Part shown: positions 19,801 through 32,414 of the stretch, piece after piece
Position numbering within the stretch: position 1 is the first letter of the stretch
Layout of the letters: every line of letters begins with the position of its first letter
Origin: Hippophae tibetana
Taxonomy: Eukaryota > Streptophyta > Magnoliopsida > Rosales > Elaeagnaceae
DNA length: 64,000 nucleotides
Reading direction: 5' to 3'
NCBI GenBank assembly: GCA_037013495.1
Contig: CM072808.1
Location: 45,990,068 to 46,054,067 of the forward strand
Translations under genes and position numbers: made by a program
The notes under the pieces: model-generated
What the model saw: only the letters and a program-made list of their open reading frames with translations
Told to the model about the DNA's origin: nothing
The model's database searches: none

Positions 19801-21488
19801 CTTTTTATTTATATAGGATAGAGCATGTTCTTTAACTTAGTAATACCAATTTTGTGCAATTTTTCATTTAATCGAGGATCTCAAAATATCTTTTGATTAT
19901 CATTTAATTAACTTATTATCCGAAAATGCCTTACGAATAATGCACATATATTACTACATCTGTGTTAATGTATTATTCGAAAATGCCCTACGAATATCGC
20001 ATATATATTACGATATTTGTGAAAAATCTCCAATTAAATAATAAATTGATATATTTTTTATATGTGGGTACCACTAAGATATCATCTCAAAAATCTGAGT
20101 TGAGTTAAAAAGGGGTAGTAAAAGTAAAATCATGGTAATACTAAGGTAGCAAATCCGAATAGAGCTTAATTTTTCACTCTAATTTGTTTTCAGATTAGAA
20201 AAAAATTTACATGAAAAAATACTAATATAAGTTTGAGGGAGAGAAAAAGGAGGTCCATTTTTATCCCTATCTTGCCTATTATATTGATCATTTTTATATT
20301 TAAATAGACACTAAAATGAACTATATTATCTAATAAAATATTCCGTGAATGACCAGTTTAGGCCATCACATTTCCTTAGTTGGTCCAAATTTGCTTTGGC
20401 GATTTCCTTATTGGTCGCTATTTTCCATAGTTGGTCTATCTTTGAAAAGGTTATGGACTAAGCTGTCATTTGCCCAAAAGGAAAATTACTTTTGACAAAA
20501 TCATTTAATTATTTTTCATATAAATAATAAACAATGGCTCTTTTTAATTATGTTTTAGGGACTCTCGGGCCCTTGAGCTATCACTATTTACTTTTACTTT
20601 TGGTGTATGACATGTGAGGGTTAGGTATAAAACATCTTTTTGATGAATCTGCAGGTGGAATTTTAATAGTTGAGGCAAAGTACGAAAAAATGTAATGTTG
20701 ATACTAAAATAAATAAATTTACATTTTAATAACAAGAATATTACTGAACTGCCATAAACTTAGGTATAACCTTCAAATTAGTGCAAGTGTCAAGAAAACA
20801 GAAAGATCATTTATAACAATAATTGAAATTCAAATCATTAGTAGATATTTCAAATTAACACCTATAAAATAGATAAATAAATAAATACAGTCATGATTTT
20901 ATAAACACGGCACTGCCGGTCACCCCTTAATGATTGCTACCTTTGCCATTATTGCCGCCACTATCACCCATAGTGGATGCATCATTCTCGGTCTGATAGG
21001 TGGTGATGGGTGATGAATTATGTAAGGGGATGAGTCTTTTTGTTGGTTTAGCTATAGAAACATATATTTGTGGCTAAGTACTTTGGCCTGGACTTCATAT
21101 GTCGTATGCATTCCCCCCCCCCTCCCCCCCCTCATAACTATTGATTGAGAAGGTATTATTGGTTGCTCTACTCCCTACTGGTTGTGGTTTTGACTTTACA
21201 TGTTGATTATAACACATCCAATGAAAATGCTTGCACCAAGAATGTAATTGGCTTGGAGTACACGTTATGAATACTCCAAAAGTGATGAATAGTTTCTCGT
21301 TGTTTGAGTATCTCATCACTTATGTCGTTTTTCACTCGTCGTTTAATCAGATTTCCGGTGCCAAGGTCATTGTGCATGAACCTCGTCGAGGATCAAGTGA
21401 CAGAATTCTTGTCATATCTGGGACCCCTGATGAAACCCAGGCAGCTCAGAGCCTTCTTCATGCATTCATTCTCACTGGTTCATCGTGA
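13872..21488 (+). CDS. KH-domain RNA-binding protein with five KH domains (HEN4-like family)
   Basis: Exons: 13872-14498, 15840-16298, 16398-16673, 17156-17452, 17542-17624, 18494-18605 and 21351-21488 (TGA at the end), giving 663 residues. All junctions are GT-AG and keep frame. Five KH domains are marked by their GXXG loops: GKSG 71-74, GRGG 173-176, GKGG 325-328, GKGG 417-420 and GENG 607-610. KH1-2 and KH3-4 form pairs, with a Ser/Pro-rich linker before KH5. Length and layout match the plant family that includes HEN4, which acts in nuclear RNA processing; I cannot name the exact orthologue. A basic stretch (SNKRSKPP, 37-44) could be a nuclear localisation signal. The start at 13872 gives MASHSIYLPA. 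Intron 6 is 2.7 kb and holds a tandem duplication and a MITE. Confidence 0.93.
19026..19850 (+). repeat. 431-bp tandem duplication in KH-gene intron 6
   Basis: The segment starting GAGCAAGCCTTTGATGATC at 19026 restarts at 19457. The copies run to about 19422 and 19849, both ending in a block GGATAGAGCATGTTC followed by TTAACTTAGTAATACCA. By eye they are about 95% identical. The shared end block is the left terminal repeat of the MITE described next, so the duplication includes the host-MITE junction. Confidence 0.85.
19389..20168. mobile_element. MITE-like element with long terminal inverted repeats in KH-gene intron 6
   Basis: Left end at 19389 (and again at 19817 in the second duplicated copy); right end at about 20168. 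The reverse complement of about 20105-20168 matches the left end over about 60 bp, with CTTAGTATTACCATGATTTT on the right against CTTAGTAATACCACGATTTT on the left. The interior contains an approximately 60-bp direct repeat with CGAAAATGCC.TACGAATA at about 19920-20030. There is no coding sequence. A target duplication is not clear because the left junction was itself duplicated. Confidence 0.6.
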
Positions 21489-23193
21489 CCAATTATGGAT
21501 CTTCAAACTCTTTATTGCTTATTATAGTTGTATGACTTTAGTTTCTCATCTGATTTTATGGTTTTATATCATGTCCGTTGTAAACCAGATTAGGGATATC
21601 AGATTTCTGATTATGCTAATTCTATAGTTTTGGACATGAAATTGAGTTTTATTTACCTAGCAAACATGTTCCTTAACATTATAGAATTGAATGTTATAGA
21701 ATTGAATGCCTCTGTTTATAATATATTCCTTAGAAGTGGGTTTGGAGAAATTGAGGTTAACCTGCATCCATTTCTGTAACATTGCCATAACAACGTGTTT
21801 CTTTTTGTTCCAAAAAAGTCCTCAATTTATTTTCTATAAGTCGACTCAAATCAATCCATTTAAACCCATACAACCCAAAGTTTTAAATGCTAAAATCAAA
21901 TCATAACTGAACCAAACTTATTTTCATACTTTGAGCATCTTTTCTTTCTTTCTTTTTTAACCAATTGTTTGTCTCCTACCTAATTTTAAAGGGCAAGTAA
22001 GCAAAGCATGAGGAAAACGTTAAAGAACTACAAATTAGATTCTTAGGTGTCTGAATGTGTTTATTATATTTTAATAAATTGGGAATGTATTCCTGCAGAA
22101 CGATGGACATATGATATACAAGTATACCATTTTTGCAAAACCATATTTGTGGTTTCAATTTGAAACTAAATTGTAAATGTACACTTTTCTATCCGAAAAC
22201 GAATCAATAAGACTTGTGAAGGCAATCCATGTTCTCATATTACGCCAAATTTATTGGATTATTTACTCGTTCTTATCACTAAATAAAGGGAGGATTGTGT
22301 GAGGAAAAAAATTGGGTTCTTGTACCATTGTAATATTGGTTACAACAGTTACCCTGAACTGGAAGTGTAATATCCCACTCCAAGCTCGTATCATTTAAAG
22401 TTCAACTCGTATACTCATCCTTTACCAAACAATATAGTGTGAGTATCTTTACCAAGCTCAAGGTATCGATGACAATCACAAGAGGTGTTTATGAACTGGA
22501 GAATAAAGTTTTAATCCACCGTCCAAAGTATCAAATATCAAACTAACTAATAATATGGAATTTATTGGCTACAACTAAAGAAAAGAAATATATCCTTAAG
22601 ATTGATTTTAGACTTGTGATCTAGAAGACCAAAGGCGGGCCAACGAAGTTGTGCTTGTGCAGATCAAATGGCACAACTCTCACAGGAACAATGATTTTAG
22701 CGAAGATTTGTTGAGGTAAGCTATGTACTGGGAATCAGCCAATAACCCGGTAGTTTCCCCCACCCCAGAACTCCCTCTCCCATCTGGGAATGGGTTCGAT
22801 TCCAGCCCGCTTCAATCGGATTTATATGTAATAAAGTATTTAAAAATTCGGAGTACAGACAGACTACCAGTAGTTAACTTTGTTGAATACTGCATAGAGG
22901 GCAATGTTGGTTGGTAGTATCAGATTTTGTAAAACATTTTAGCGATTTCAACAAACACGTCAGGAATCTTCATGAAAGTTAACTACAGGAGCACCCAGTT
23001 CAAATACATTATCATAATCCTCACTATGGAGTCAAATTTCAAGCAAATCATTATAAAACAAACACTTCAAGACAACAACAAAAAATGGAAAAATAAGGAT
23101 CTGAAGAGACATTCCTTCTCACGGAAAACATGAAAAATCAACATAACAAGATATATCTCAGTCATCTTAGGAGGAAGCAAACTCACAAACCAT
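21489..23193. other. Intergenic region between convergent KH-domain and Costars genes
   Basis: It should contain the 3' UTRs of both flanking genes. A TATAGAATTGAATG unit occurs twice at about 21681-21710. At 22786-22812 a GGGTTCGATTCCAGCC block looks like a tRNA-type box B, but no cloverleaf fits. No gene is seen. Confidence 0.55.
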
Positions 23194-23903
23194 TCATTGC
23201 TTTACAACTGCATCACCAGCAGCTGTTGCTTCAGCTGTGGTAGGTTTGAGCGTGATTTCCACGCTATCGTGGACTCCTTGCAGAAGTAACTCACCATCAT
23301 ATGCAACAACTTTACGTTTCTTTGCTGCCCGTAGCGTCCCAACTAATGCCTCAAATAAGTTTGCACACTTATCATCATTAAATAGCACACCAAATGTTAC
23401 CTTGAAATAAAAAAACATAATTTAATTAGAAACACAATCAAACAAGGCCAAAATATTCAATTAAAATGAAAAATTTAGAACCGTTATAAAGTCTATTACA
23501 ATTTGCTTTACAATCTATCAAAACTTAAATGAAATTAAAAAATAATAACAGAGCATCAAATTAGATTACTGAGCTAAAATTCACATCTAATTTCAAATCG
23601 CATAACTAGCAACCATATTCTCTCTGACAAAAATTAGCAAAAACCAATTAGATTAGATCTAATATCTCAGATCTGGAACAACATTCAGCCTATAATTTTA
23701 CCATTTTAAGCTGGGTCGAGTTGTGCATTACAGACCCACATAATAGTAAAAATGGAAACTGGGTTCAAAATCTAAGAAAGCAAAATTTAATAAAAATGAA
23801 GAAACTGTTTGTGCGTGTTTACCTTGTAAGAACCATCGCCTTGGATCTTTCCAAGCCTTTTGATCTCTACTTTGAGTCGCTCAACCTCTTCCTCTACGTT
23901 CAT
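23194..23903 (-). CDS. Costars family protein (ABRACL-like actin-associated small protein)
   Basis: Two exons on the minus strand: 23903-23823 (ATG at 23901-23903) and 23400-23194 (stop TGA at 23194-23196), giving 95 residues. Exon 1 encodes MNVEEEVERLKVEIKRLGKI and then QGDGSYK; exon 2 continues VTFGVLFNDDKCANLFEALV. The single Costars domain covers almost the whole protein and is a winged-helix-like fold known from Dictyostelium costars and animal ABRACL, linked to actin dynamics; in plants the role is little known. The last 12 residues are Ala/Thr-rich and variable. The 422-bp intron has normal GT-AG ends. Length matches the plant family. The gene is convergent with the KH-domain gene. Confidence 0.93.
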
Positions 23904-24594
23904 AGTTTTGCGTTTCAGATAGAATTTGCTGCCTTTATCAGGATAAAGCGAATATCTAAAAGTTGGGACTCGCGAGTCGCGAATTCCGACCGAATACTAG
24001 GGGTATTTGTCTAAAGGGATCAAAAGTGATCCGTTACATGGTTTTTTTTTTATTAAAAATGACTCGTTAAAATATTTGATTTTTTATAATCGATATAACA
24101 TCGAAATGATCAGAATGGACACCTAAAAGTATTAAGTTTAATCACAAATAAACATGTATATTTAAAATCATGTTAAAATTTGAGGTAAAAAAACGAAAAT
24201 TGTTTTAAAAAAATTTCAAATTCATCAAAATTACACTTTACAGTAATGGTATGATGATATAAATCTATGTTTATATTTATATTAATTATTACATAAAATA
24301 TAATTAAATAATTTTAAAAATAATAAAAATTATTTATTTTTAAAGTAATTTGATACTTTGAAATTAATTAATTAATATGTGTTTCTGGGTGTTTATAGGT
24401 GGTTTTTTTAATTATAAAAGAGCTCTTAATATATTATATAATCCATAGATCATTAAAATGTTAATTAAATATCTTCTTTTTTTACTTTTTATGGAACATT
24501 GTTGTTTGTTTAATTTCTAATGTGTAATATTAGATGGGTAGTTTGGTGTAAAGTATGAAATTATATTCATAATTGATAGAATAATAAGATATAA
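23904..24594. other. Upstream region of the Costars gene
   Basis: AT-rich DNA with no gene. It should contain the Costars promoter and leader (reading leftwards), but no clear TATA box was picked out. Confidence 0.5.
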
Positions 24595-25434
24595 GGTGGC
24601 GTTTGGTTCGTGGAATAGAATCGAAATCGAAATTGGAATCATAATCGGAATCAGAATGGAATGGAAACAATTTTGTTTGGTTTTGACCACTGGAATCAAG
24701 ATTACAGTGTTTGGTTTGTCACTGGAATGGAATGAAAAAATGTGTAAATTACCTTAATACCCTTACATGCTGTAAAGTTCAAATAATGTCATTTAATTAT
24801 TATTTTTTCGTCAGACAAAATACATTATTGAAATCATTATTTTTCTAAATAATTATTACTTAATTAAAAAGAAATATATTATTAAAATTATTATTTTTCT
24901 AAATAGGGTTTAGGGTTTTGAGGTTTGGGATGTGGGATTTAGGGTTTAGGGATTTAGGATTTGGGGTTATATTTGTAGGTTAATGTTTAGGGTTAAAATT
25001 ATTATTTTTCTAAAAATGGTTTAGGGTTTTAGAATTTTGGATTTGGGGTTTAGGGTTTTAGGATTTGGAATTTGGGGTTTAAAGTTTAGGGTTTATGGTT
25101 TAGGGATTTGGGATTTAGGGATTAGGGATTTAGGGTTTAGGGTTTTAGGATTTGGATATCGGGTTTAGGATTTTGAAATTTTGGGTTTAGGGTTTTGGAA
25201 TTTTGAGTTTGAGAATTTAGGATTTGAGTTTAAGGTTATATTTTAAGTGAGGATAAAATTGGAAAAAAAATTAGATGGGAATAGAATTATGATTACCAAG
25301 GAGGGGAGAAGGAATTGTGATTCCTTTTCTTTTAGTAATCATATTCCATTCCGCCCTCTATTCCGTCCAACCAAACACACAAAATGGAAGGAATCAATTC
25401 TGATTCCATTTCATTCCCTCCAAACAAACATGGG
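24595..25434 (+). mobile_element. Tourist-like (PIF/Harbinger) MITE with telomere-like interior
   Basis: 840 bp, flanked by TAA on both sides (24592-24594 and 25435-25437), the target preference of PIF/Harbinger elements. Ends are GGTGGCGTTTGGTTCG and, on the reverse strand, CCCATGTTTGTTTGG, followed on both sides by GGAATGGAATG-like subterminal repeats. There is no transposase. The middle (about 24900-25240) is a degenerate array of TTTAGGG-like units resembling plant telomere repeats. The same family occurs inverted at 42578-43345 and truncated at 11122-11580. Confidence 0.85.
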
Positions 25435-28249
25435 TAATAGATTCATATTTGGAGTAATAAGATGCAATATATATATACATAAATATACAATACAAATAAT
25501 TAACTTTAAAAATATTGTATTATTTAATATTTGTAAACAAAATATAATATTGTGAGCAAATAAATAATAAGTAAAATTATAAGCTAATTTATAAAATTTA
25601 TTTTTAGATAATTATTTAATAAAAATAATACAATTGATATAAATATAAAATTTAAAATAAAATTATAAATTATAAATTATTTAGTAAAAAGTAATATTAT
25701 AAATTTTTATATAGTATAATTTTTTGAATTATATGTATAAAGTATATACATATTAAGTATTTAATTTTTTAAAGAAATAATAAAAAAACTTAAATCACTA
25801 ATATATAAAAAAATAATTGACTTAATTAATAATATTATAAAATAAATTTAAGTGTAATTTAATTCATACATAAGTTAGATAAAAAATATATTTATAACTA
25901 ATAAACTTAAAATATCTTAACATAAGTTTAAGTTTTATTATAAATTTAAAAGTATTATATTATCATTATGTATAGATGGATCTTTAAAAATTAATTTTCT
26001 AAATTTATTAACTTTTTTTATAAGAAAAATAGATAATAATAATAATGAAATCAACCCATTATATTTGAAATTATAATTTTTAAAAATTCATATTAAAAAT
26101 TTAAGAGTTTTGAATTATCATTGTTTACAAATAATACTTTAAAAATCTAATTTTTATAATTTATAGTACAAATTTAAATTTAAAAAAAGGACATAAACAA
26201 TGATTAAAAAAGTATTTAAGTATAACTTAATCTATATACGAGTCAGACAAAAAATATAATTTATGTATTATTTGATTCATATATGAGTAAATAAATGATA
26301 TAGTTATAACTACATAATCTAACGATAAGTGTAAAGTATCATAAAAAAAAATAAAAATTTAAGAATTAATATGGTTACGATACATAAATCTAATATTATT
26401 ATTGTGTATATTTTTATTAAAAAATTGTGTTTTAAAAATTTATTTTTTTACTTTATAGTATAAATTTGACTTAAAAGTTTTTAAAAAAATTGATTCTAAG
26501 TGAGTATAAATAAAGTAATTATAACTATATAATCTAGTGGTAAGTATAAAATATCCTATAAACAAATTTAAGTATTAGTATTATCATAACACATAATTTT
26601 AATATAATTATTGTACATATATTTATTAGAAAATGTTACATTAAAAAACTATTTTTAAATAACATACTCATAATCATACGATCACGTGGTATGTATAAAA
26701 TATCTTTTAAAAAATAAAAAATTCAAATATTTGTATTATTATACTAAATAATTTTGATATCATTATTTGTATATAAGTATATAAATGATATAGTCATAAC
26801 CACATCATCTAATGGGAAATATAAAGTGCATTGCATAAAAAATAAAAGTTTAATTATTTGGTATTATCACAATATATAACTTTAATATTATTATTGTGTG
26901 TAGTTTTTATTAAAAATGGTATTTTAAAAATTTGCATTTTATATAGGAAATAACAACAAAAATATCCCTAAAATTTGAGATATCATCAAAAATATTTCTA
27001 AGGTTTCAAAAAATCTAAAAATATCTGTCATACATAATTAAAGTTAAACCTAACATAAGTAAATAGTAATATTTCATAAATAAAAATAAAATAATAAATA
27101 ATAGAGAACTAAGAAAACAAGGAATAACAAAATTAGAAATATAATACATCTCATGATATTTTTCACATGAAATGGTAAAATGTAAAAATAAATATGAAGA
27201 AATTTAAAAGGTGAAATTAAATTTTAAATAAAGAGATCGATTTAAAGGTTCATTATTTTTATTTAAAAAAAATTATTCTCAAGAAAAGATATAATTTATT
27301 ATGGAATAAGTAATAAATAAATAAAAATTAATATCACAGATACAAAAAAGAATGTACAATATACTATTAATTGACAAGGAAACTATATTGAATAAATTAT
27401 CTAAAATTCCTAAAAAGGATAAAGAAAAAGATTAAATTCATTCATTTAAGAAGAATCCAAATATTAATACAATCTTATTTTAAAGAAGGAATAAATATAC
27501 CTATAAAAATAACATTATTAGATAATAAAATAATAAACAAAAAATGCATATAGTATACATAGAAATTATGATATTATAAGTCATAAATATGATCTCTTAG
27601 AAAGATTAAAAGTATATCAAACGCCTTGATACCTAAAAATGAGAGAAGAAAAAATGAAGAAAATTATAACGAAAAATATATAATTCCAATTTAATGGAAT
27701 ACAGAAAAAAGATTAGAAAAAAATTCACGAATCTCAAAAATAGGAACATATAAAAGGCAATTAGTTTGTTAGCAATAACTAATAAATAATTAGAAGAACG
27801 TTATAATGAAAAACTTTATACAAACAAAAAATAAGACGATATGACAATAATCATCGAGATTGATTTTGAACTAAAAATCATGACCCCAAAAGGTCATATA
27901 AAACCACTTTCATTGCTAGTTATTTACCAAGAAGAAACATCTAACCCATATAGGAAAAAAAGAAATATACAAAGGTAAGAAGAGCCTGACACTCGTAATA
28001 GAAGAAGATAACCATCCAAAATGGAAGAAGAATTGCATTGGAGAAGTAGTATCCCACCATAATTCAAGCTCCATGAAAATTGTAGATATAATCTCTTAGA
28101 TCTAGATTATATAAGAAATAGTAAAAAAGTCTTAGGTGAATGGACTAATGATATGAATGTACTCATAAAAATATCTCAAACTATACAAATAAACCCCTTC
28201 AATATGTATGGTATTACTATTAATATCTCATAAAATGATACAAAATGTT
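25435..28249. other. Very AT-rich non-coding region
   Basis: No gene is seen. The sequence is dominated by A/T runs. From about 27300 it grades into A-rich sequence that may be the decayed 5' part of the pararetroviral insertion, but nothing recognisable was read there. Confidence 0.5.
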
Positions 28250-28537
28250 AAAACTTTGCTTTCAGATTTAACATATCAATAACATTTATTGATGGAATAG
28301 AATGTTCCCACATGAAGAAAATATTTAGATATAGTAGAATATGAAATATACAAGGGATTTGTTATAGAAGATAAAGAAATAATTATCACTGAATTCATTG
28401 AAGTCGATTGGCATTTAACAAATATGACAATTTATAACATGTATTACATAGTGCAAACAACTTATAAGGAAATGTTTTTAAAAAAAATTACTTGAATAGT
28501 ATGCAAGACATTATAAGAAAGTTGAAATGAGAGAAAT

Positions 28538-28790
28538 ATGAAAGAAACACAAAAATCTACTAATAGAAATATAAAAAATACAAGAAATTTAAACGATAAT
28601 AATTCAAGAAACAATATTTTCAAAAATATAAAAAAAGATTTAATAGGAAAATGTAAAAGAAAATATATTTTAGAAAGAAAAGATATAAACCTTTTGAAAA
28701 TAAGAATTATTACTTGTCAAGGAATAAGAAATGTAGATGTTGGATTGTAATGAAAAATGATATTATACCAATAAATGCCCTAATAGGCTT
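28538..28790 (+). pseudogene. Possible coat-protein C-terminal basic/zinc-knuckle remnant (endogenous pararetrovirus)
   Basis: A Lys/Arg/Asn-rich open stretch from 28538 leads to a Cys-x-Cys cluster near 28732-28742 in another frame. A lysine-rich region followed by a CCHC knuckle is typical of caulimovirid coat proteins; here later knuckle positions are altered and a frameshift intervenes. Its position upstream of the RT fits the usual gene order. Confidence 0.35.
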
Positions 28791-29739
28791 CAACGTTTAA
28801 AAAATAATTTCTACATAAAGCAAAAATCTTAGAATAAGGTTTTAAGATAAAATTATAACCAATTGAGAAATCAAATATATATGACATTTACAGTATTTAT
28901 TTATTAGAGAAAATAACCGACTTAGAATATGAGCTAATATATGCATAGCAAGTAAATATGTGTTTTTAGAAGAAATCGAAAACAAACATCGAAAGATTTA
29001 ATTGTAAGAATTGCTAAAAAATACTATAATAAATCTCAACAAGTTTTTAAAATATACAAACATAATGATAAGAAGATAAAATTTTAATGTTTCTACCATA
29101 TATTAACAAGAAATAAGAGTTGAAGTATTAATATGAAATAATTTTATAAACTTATATCAAATTTTTACACAATATTTAGATAAAATAAGTTTAACAATAT
29201 TGGATAGTGATGCCATTTATGTATCAAAAATAAGAAAACTTTGACTATATCGAACCCATTTTTTATGTAATAACATAAAAAATGAAATCATGATAAGATA
29301 AACATAAAGTAACAAATACCTTATTTAGAAAATATCTTATTATATATATAATATAAATAAAATTATTTTTTAATGAAATATAGGAAGATAAAGCCATAAG
29401 AGATATCGACAAATTATTAAAAATAGTAAACTCAAAAAATTCTTTAGATTCAAATATTAATAAATCTAAAACGATGGCTAACATAAAATTAAAAGACTCT
29501 AACAAGGTTATTAGAGTAAAATCAATGATTTATACTTTAAAATACTGAAGGTCATAATAATAAGTAATTCATCACACTCTAGTCCACCATTTTTAGTCGA
29601 AAGAGAAGCTAAAAAATAAGAGAGAAAAAGAATGGTAACAAACTTCAAAGCATTGAATAAATAAGCTATTAATAGTAGATACTTTATTTTAAAGGAAGAA
29701 TAACTATTATCATTAATTAAAGGAAAGAAAAACTTGTTA

Positions 29740-30240
29740 TTTTTGATTGCAAAAGTGAATTTTGACAAATAAGATTAAATGAAAAATCTAAAAAATTAAT
29801 AGTATTTAATTGTCCTTAAGGACAATTTCAATGGCATGTTGTGCCATTTGAATTAAAACATGTTTCAAGTATATTTCAAAAATATATAGATATCATCTTT
29901 AAAAAATTACAAAATATATGACGTGTATATGGCATTTTAGTTTTCAGTAGTGAATTAAATAAATATTATTTGAATATTATTAATATTATACAAGAATGTA
30001 GAAAATAAGATAGTGTATTCTCTAAAAGGAAAGCCCTAATTACTCAATAGAAAATTAAATATTTAGGATTAAAAATTGAAAATGAAAAACATAATCTACA
30101 ATCTCATATACTAAATAACATTCAAAGAGTTTCTTAGTTAATTAAAGAATAAAAGCCAATTACAAATATTTCTAAGATATTTGACACATGTTAAAGCATA
30201 TATCAATAAACTTGTAGAAAGAAAACCTTTACAAGTAAAA
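29740..30240 (+). pseudogene. Reverse transcriptase remnant (endogenous pararetrovirus)
   Basis: From 29805 the frame carries the stretch around GQFQWHVVPFEL, which fits the RT fingers/palm region of Caulimoviridae and Ty3-like enzymes, then VYGILVFS near the catalytic motif, where the usual Asp pair is missing through deletion. A stop interrupts at 29817-29819. Further downstream, 30055-30240 resembles the RT thumb and connection region. Several stops and shifts show that it is non-functional. Confidence 0.65.
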
Positions 30241-30289
30241 TTGAAAAAAGATAATATTTGAAAATGGAAAAAATAAGATACTATGTATA

Positions 30290-30766
30290 TGGATAAAATA
30301 AAAGCACAGATAAAAAATTTACTAGATTTATAGCATATAAGGTTAAATGATAAAATGATAATTAAAACAAATGTTTAACAAGAATATTAGCTAGGAAGAA
30401 GTTTTGAAAGCAAAAGTAGACGACAACGATGGATACTTTTGTAGATATATATCTGAATCTTTTCATGGTTCATAATTAAATTATCACAGTAATAAAAAAG
30501 AATATATAGCTGATAAAAATGCTATTGTGAAATTTGCAATATATATCATAAATTTAAGATTCGTTGTTACAACCGATAACAAGAATTTTGATTATTTATT
30601 AAAAACTAATATTATAGGCGATTATAAATAAGGAATATTAATCAGATGACAATAATGGTTCAACCACTACAATTTTGATGTCAAACATCTTCTAGGAAAT
30701 AATAATACTTTATTAGATGTTCTTACTAGAGAATTAGCACCTCTAACTATTTTATGCTTACTATAA
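30290..30766 (+). pseudogene. RNase H remnant (endogenous pararetrovirus)
   Basis: One frame can be followed from about 30427 to a stop at 30764-30766. It contains LNYHSNKKEYIADKNAI, TTDNKNFDYLL, WFNHYNFDVKHLLGNNNTLL and DVLTREL, the ordered landmarks of the retroelement RNase H domain, including the TDN and D..TREL catalytic neighbourhoods. In-frame stops stand at 30473, 30629, 30647 and 30653, mostly at places where a C-to-T or G-to-A change of Gln or Trp codons would create them. The frame differs from that of the RT part, so a frameshift lies between. Confidence 0.75.
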
Positions 30767-31189
30767 TGGAACATTTTGATATCAAGATCAAGACAAATGG
30801 AAAGAAGATAAAAATCCTACATGAAAAACTCAATAAATCTCTTATAAAGATAGGAAATAAATAGAAAGAACTTGATTGTTCAAAATAATTCTTAGAGTCT
30901 AAAAACTTTATAGAGGAATCTTCGTAAAAAAATTAATTTAAAGAAGATAAAACTTCTAAAGAAATAATTTAAGATAAAAAAGGAAGAACCTAACAGCTCA
31001 AAAAAGAGTAATATTCCTAAAATAAGAAAGCTCGATTGAGCTGATGAAGTAGAAAAAGAAGAACAGAAAAAAACTTATATAAACCCAAAATCATGAATCT
31101 ATAACAATTGAGTATAAGCTAGTAAATCTATTTTATGATTTAGTAGGGCAACTCATAAAGCCTTCACAAACAGAATAAAGGCTAAAGGA

Positions 31190-32340
31190 AGTTATGATAA
31201 TTACAAAGTACCAAAATTAATAACTCCGGAGGAGATAATAAGAAATTATTATGCAGTATTACAACAACTAGCAGCACCAAGCAGGTTGACAACCCTAAGG
31301 AAAATAGTAAGACCTCCAACACTATTTCGATAAGTATATTTCTTAAAGACATCAGAGACAATAAAACATTTAGTGCTATTCAATGAAATATCTCACGAAA
31401 ATCATTAGTCATCGAAGATGAAAATGCCCAATATAAAAATCTCAGCAATCACAATGGTTAATCTTCTACAAATTAGCCAAAAAATCTATTTATGAACAAA
31501 TAGAAGATATGAAGTTCTACACTACATAAAAAGAAATCCCTATGGGAAGTAAATTCAATATTTTGGAATGAGTTGATCCAATGTTTTTTTACAAAGATTT
31601 TAATGCAGAACTGATAAAAAATATTTATTCAATAATTAATTTAAGTGAATTAAATTGTTTTCTAAATTTTTTCAAAAAAAACACAATCAAGATCTTCAAG
31701 AAAAATATAAGAGTAGGTGACAAGCTTGTTTATCTTAGATTTTCCACTTTACTAATGTACTAGAATAAGGAAAGATGTATAAGTCCCTATCATTTCATCA
31801 AACTAGGGATTTCCAACACAAACAGATAAGTTTTCAAACTAAAGGTGTTTCCAGAAAAAAAAAGGATTTAACATAGAAAAAATATCTGTATTAAGATGTC
31901 ATATTTTAAGCCAAATTTACTATGAACTTGAGAAAATTGATAACTCTATTGATATCAAAGTAAATTACTCAACTAGTAAAGTCACCATCACTTCTCATAG
32001 TAGTATGGTTCTCTCTAAAGAGAATGGTGAAAAAATCAACAAATATGATAAATTTTAATAAAAATAACCTAAAAATTGGTCAAAAAACAAGTAAGATATT
32101 CTACTTCTATGCTGGAAAAGCAATCAAATAACATATATGCATTTACTACATCAAATATCAAGAAGACAATGATTCTTCATCTTCAACGTCGTCTAAAATA
32201 CTATTGGTAAAAAATGACAGAATAATAAAGAGAAGTAACCGTCGATAGAAGACGATAAAGAAAAAGAAATATATAAACCCTCGTCTTTAATTGATAGTAT
32301 GCGTGCAGGAAAAAAAATGGTTGATATTTAAAACAGTAAA
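31190..32340 (+). pseudogene. Second decayed coding block downstream of the RNase H (unidentified)
   Basis: Several stretches read as former protein: a frame with EEIIRNYYAVLQQLAAPSRL near 31223-31290, and another with DIKVNYSTSKVTITSH near 31950-32000. They are separated by stops and shifts. Position after the RT/RNase H gene would suit a downstream reading frame of a pararetrovirus, but I do not recognise the product. Confidence 0.35.
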
Positions 32341-32405
32341 GTAGAAGAATTATTAAAGTGAGAATAAAATAGTAATTTCCATGTCATAAACATGGATTCT
32401 TTGTA

Positions 32406-32414
32406 CTATAAAAA
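32406..32414 (+). promoter_or_regulatory. Possible pararetroviral promoter core (TATA)
   Basis: CTATAAAAA lies shortly after the decayed downstream block. Caulimovirids have their main promoter in the intergenic region after the last gene, so the position fits, but the site is only a TATA-like match in AT-rich DNA. Confidence 0.25.

Noticed and set aside
22700..22830. Possible tRNA or SINE with a GGGTTCGATTCCAGCC block
   Set aside because: Only the box-B-like block is convincing. No acceptor-stem pairing or anticodon arm could be drawn by eye, and there is no poly-A tail or target duplication.
24900..25240. True interstitial telomere array
   Set aside because: The TTTAGGG-like units are irregular and lie inside a MITE that recurs elsewhere in the window, so transposition explains them better than telomere healing or fusion.
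28250..30766. Reading the RT/RNase H remains as a Ty3/gypsy retrotransposon
   Set aside because: No integrase follows the RNase H, the frame ends at 30764-30766, and no LTR pair was found around it. A pararetrovirus fits better, though phylogeny is needed.
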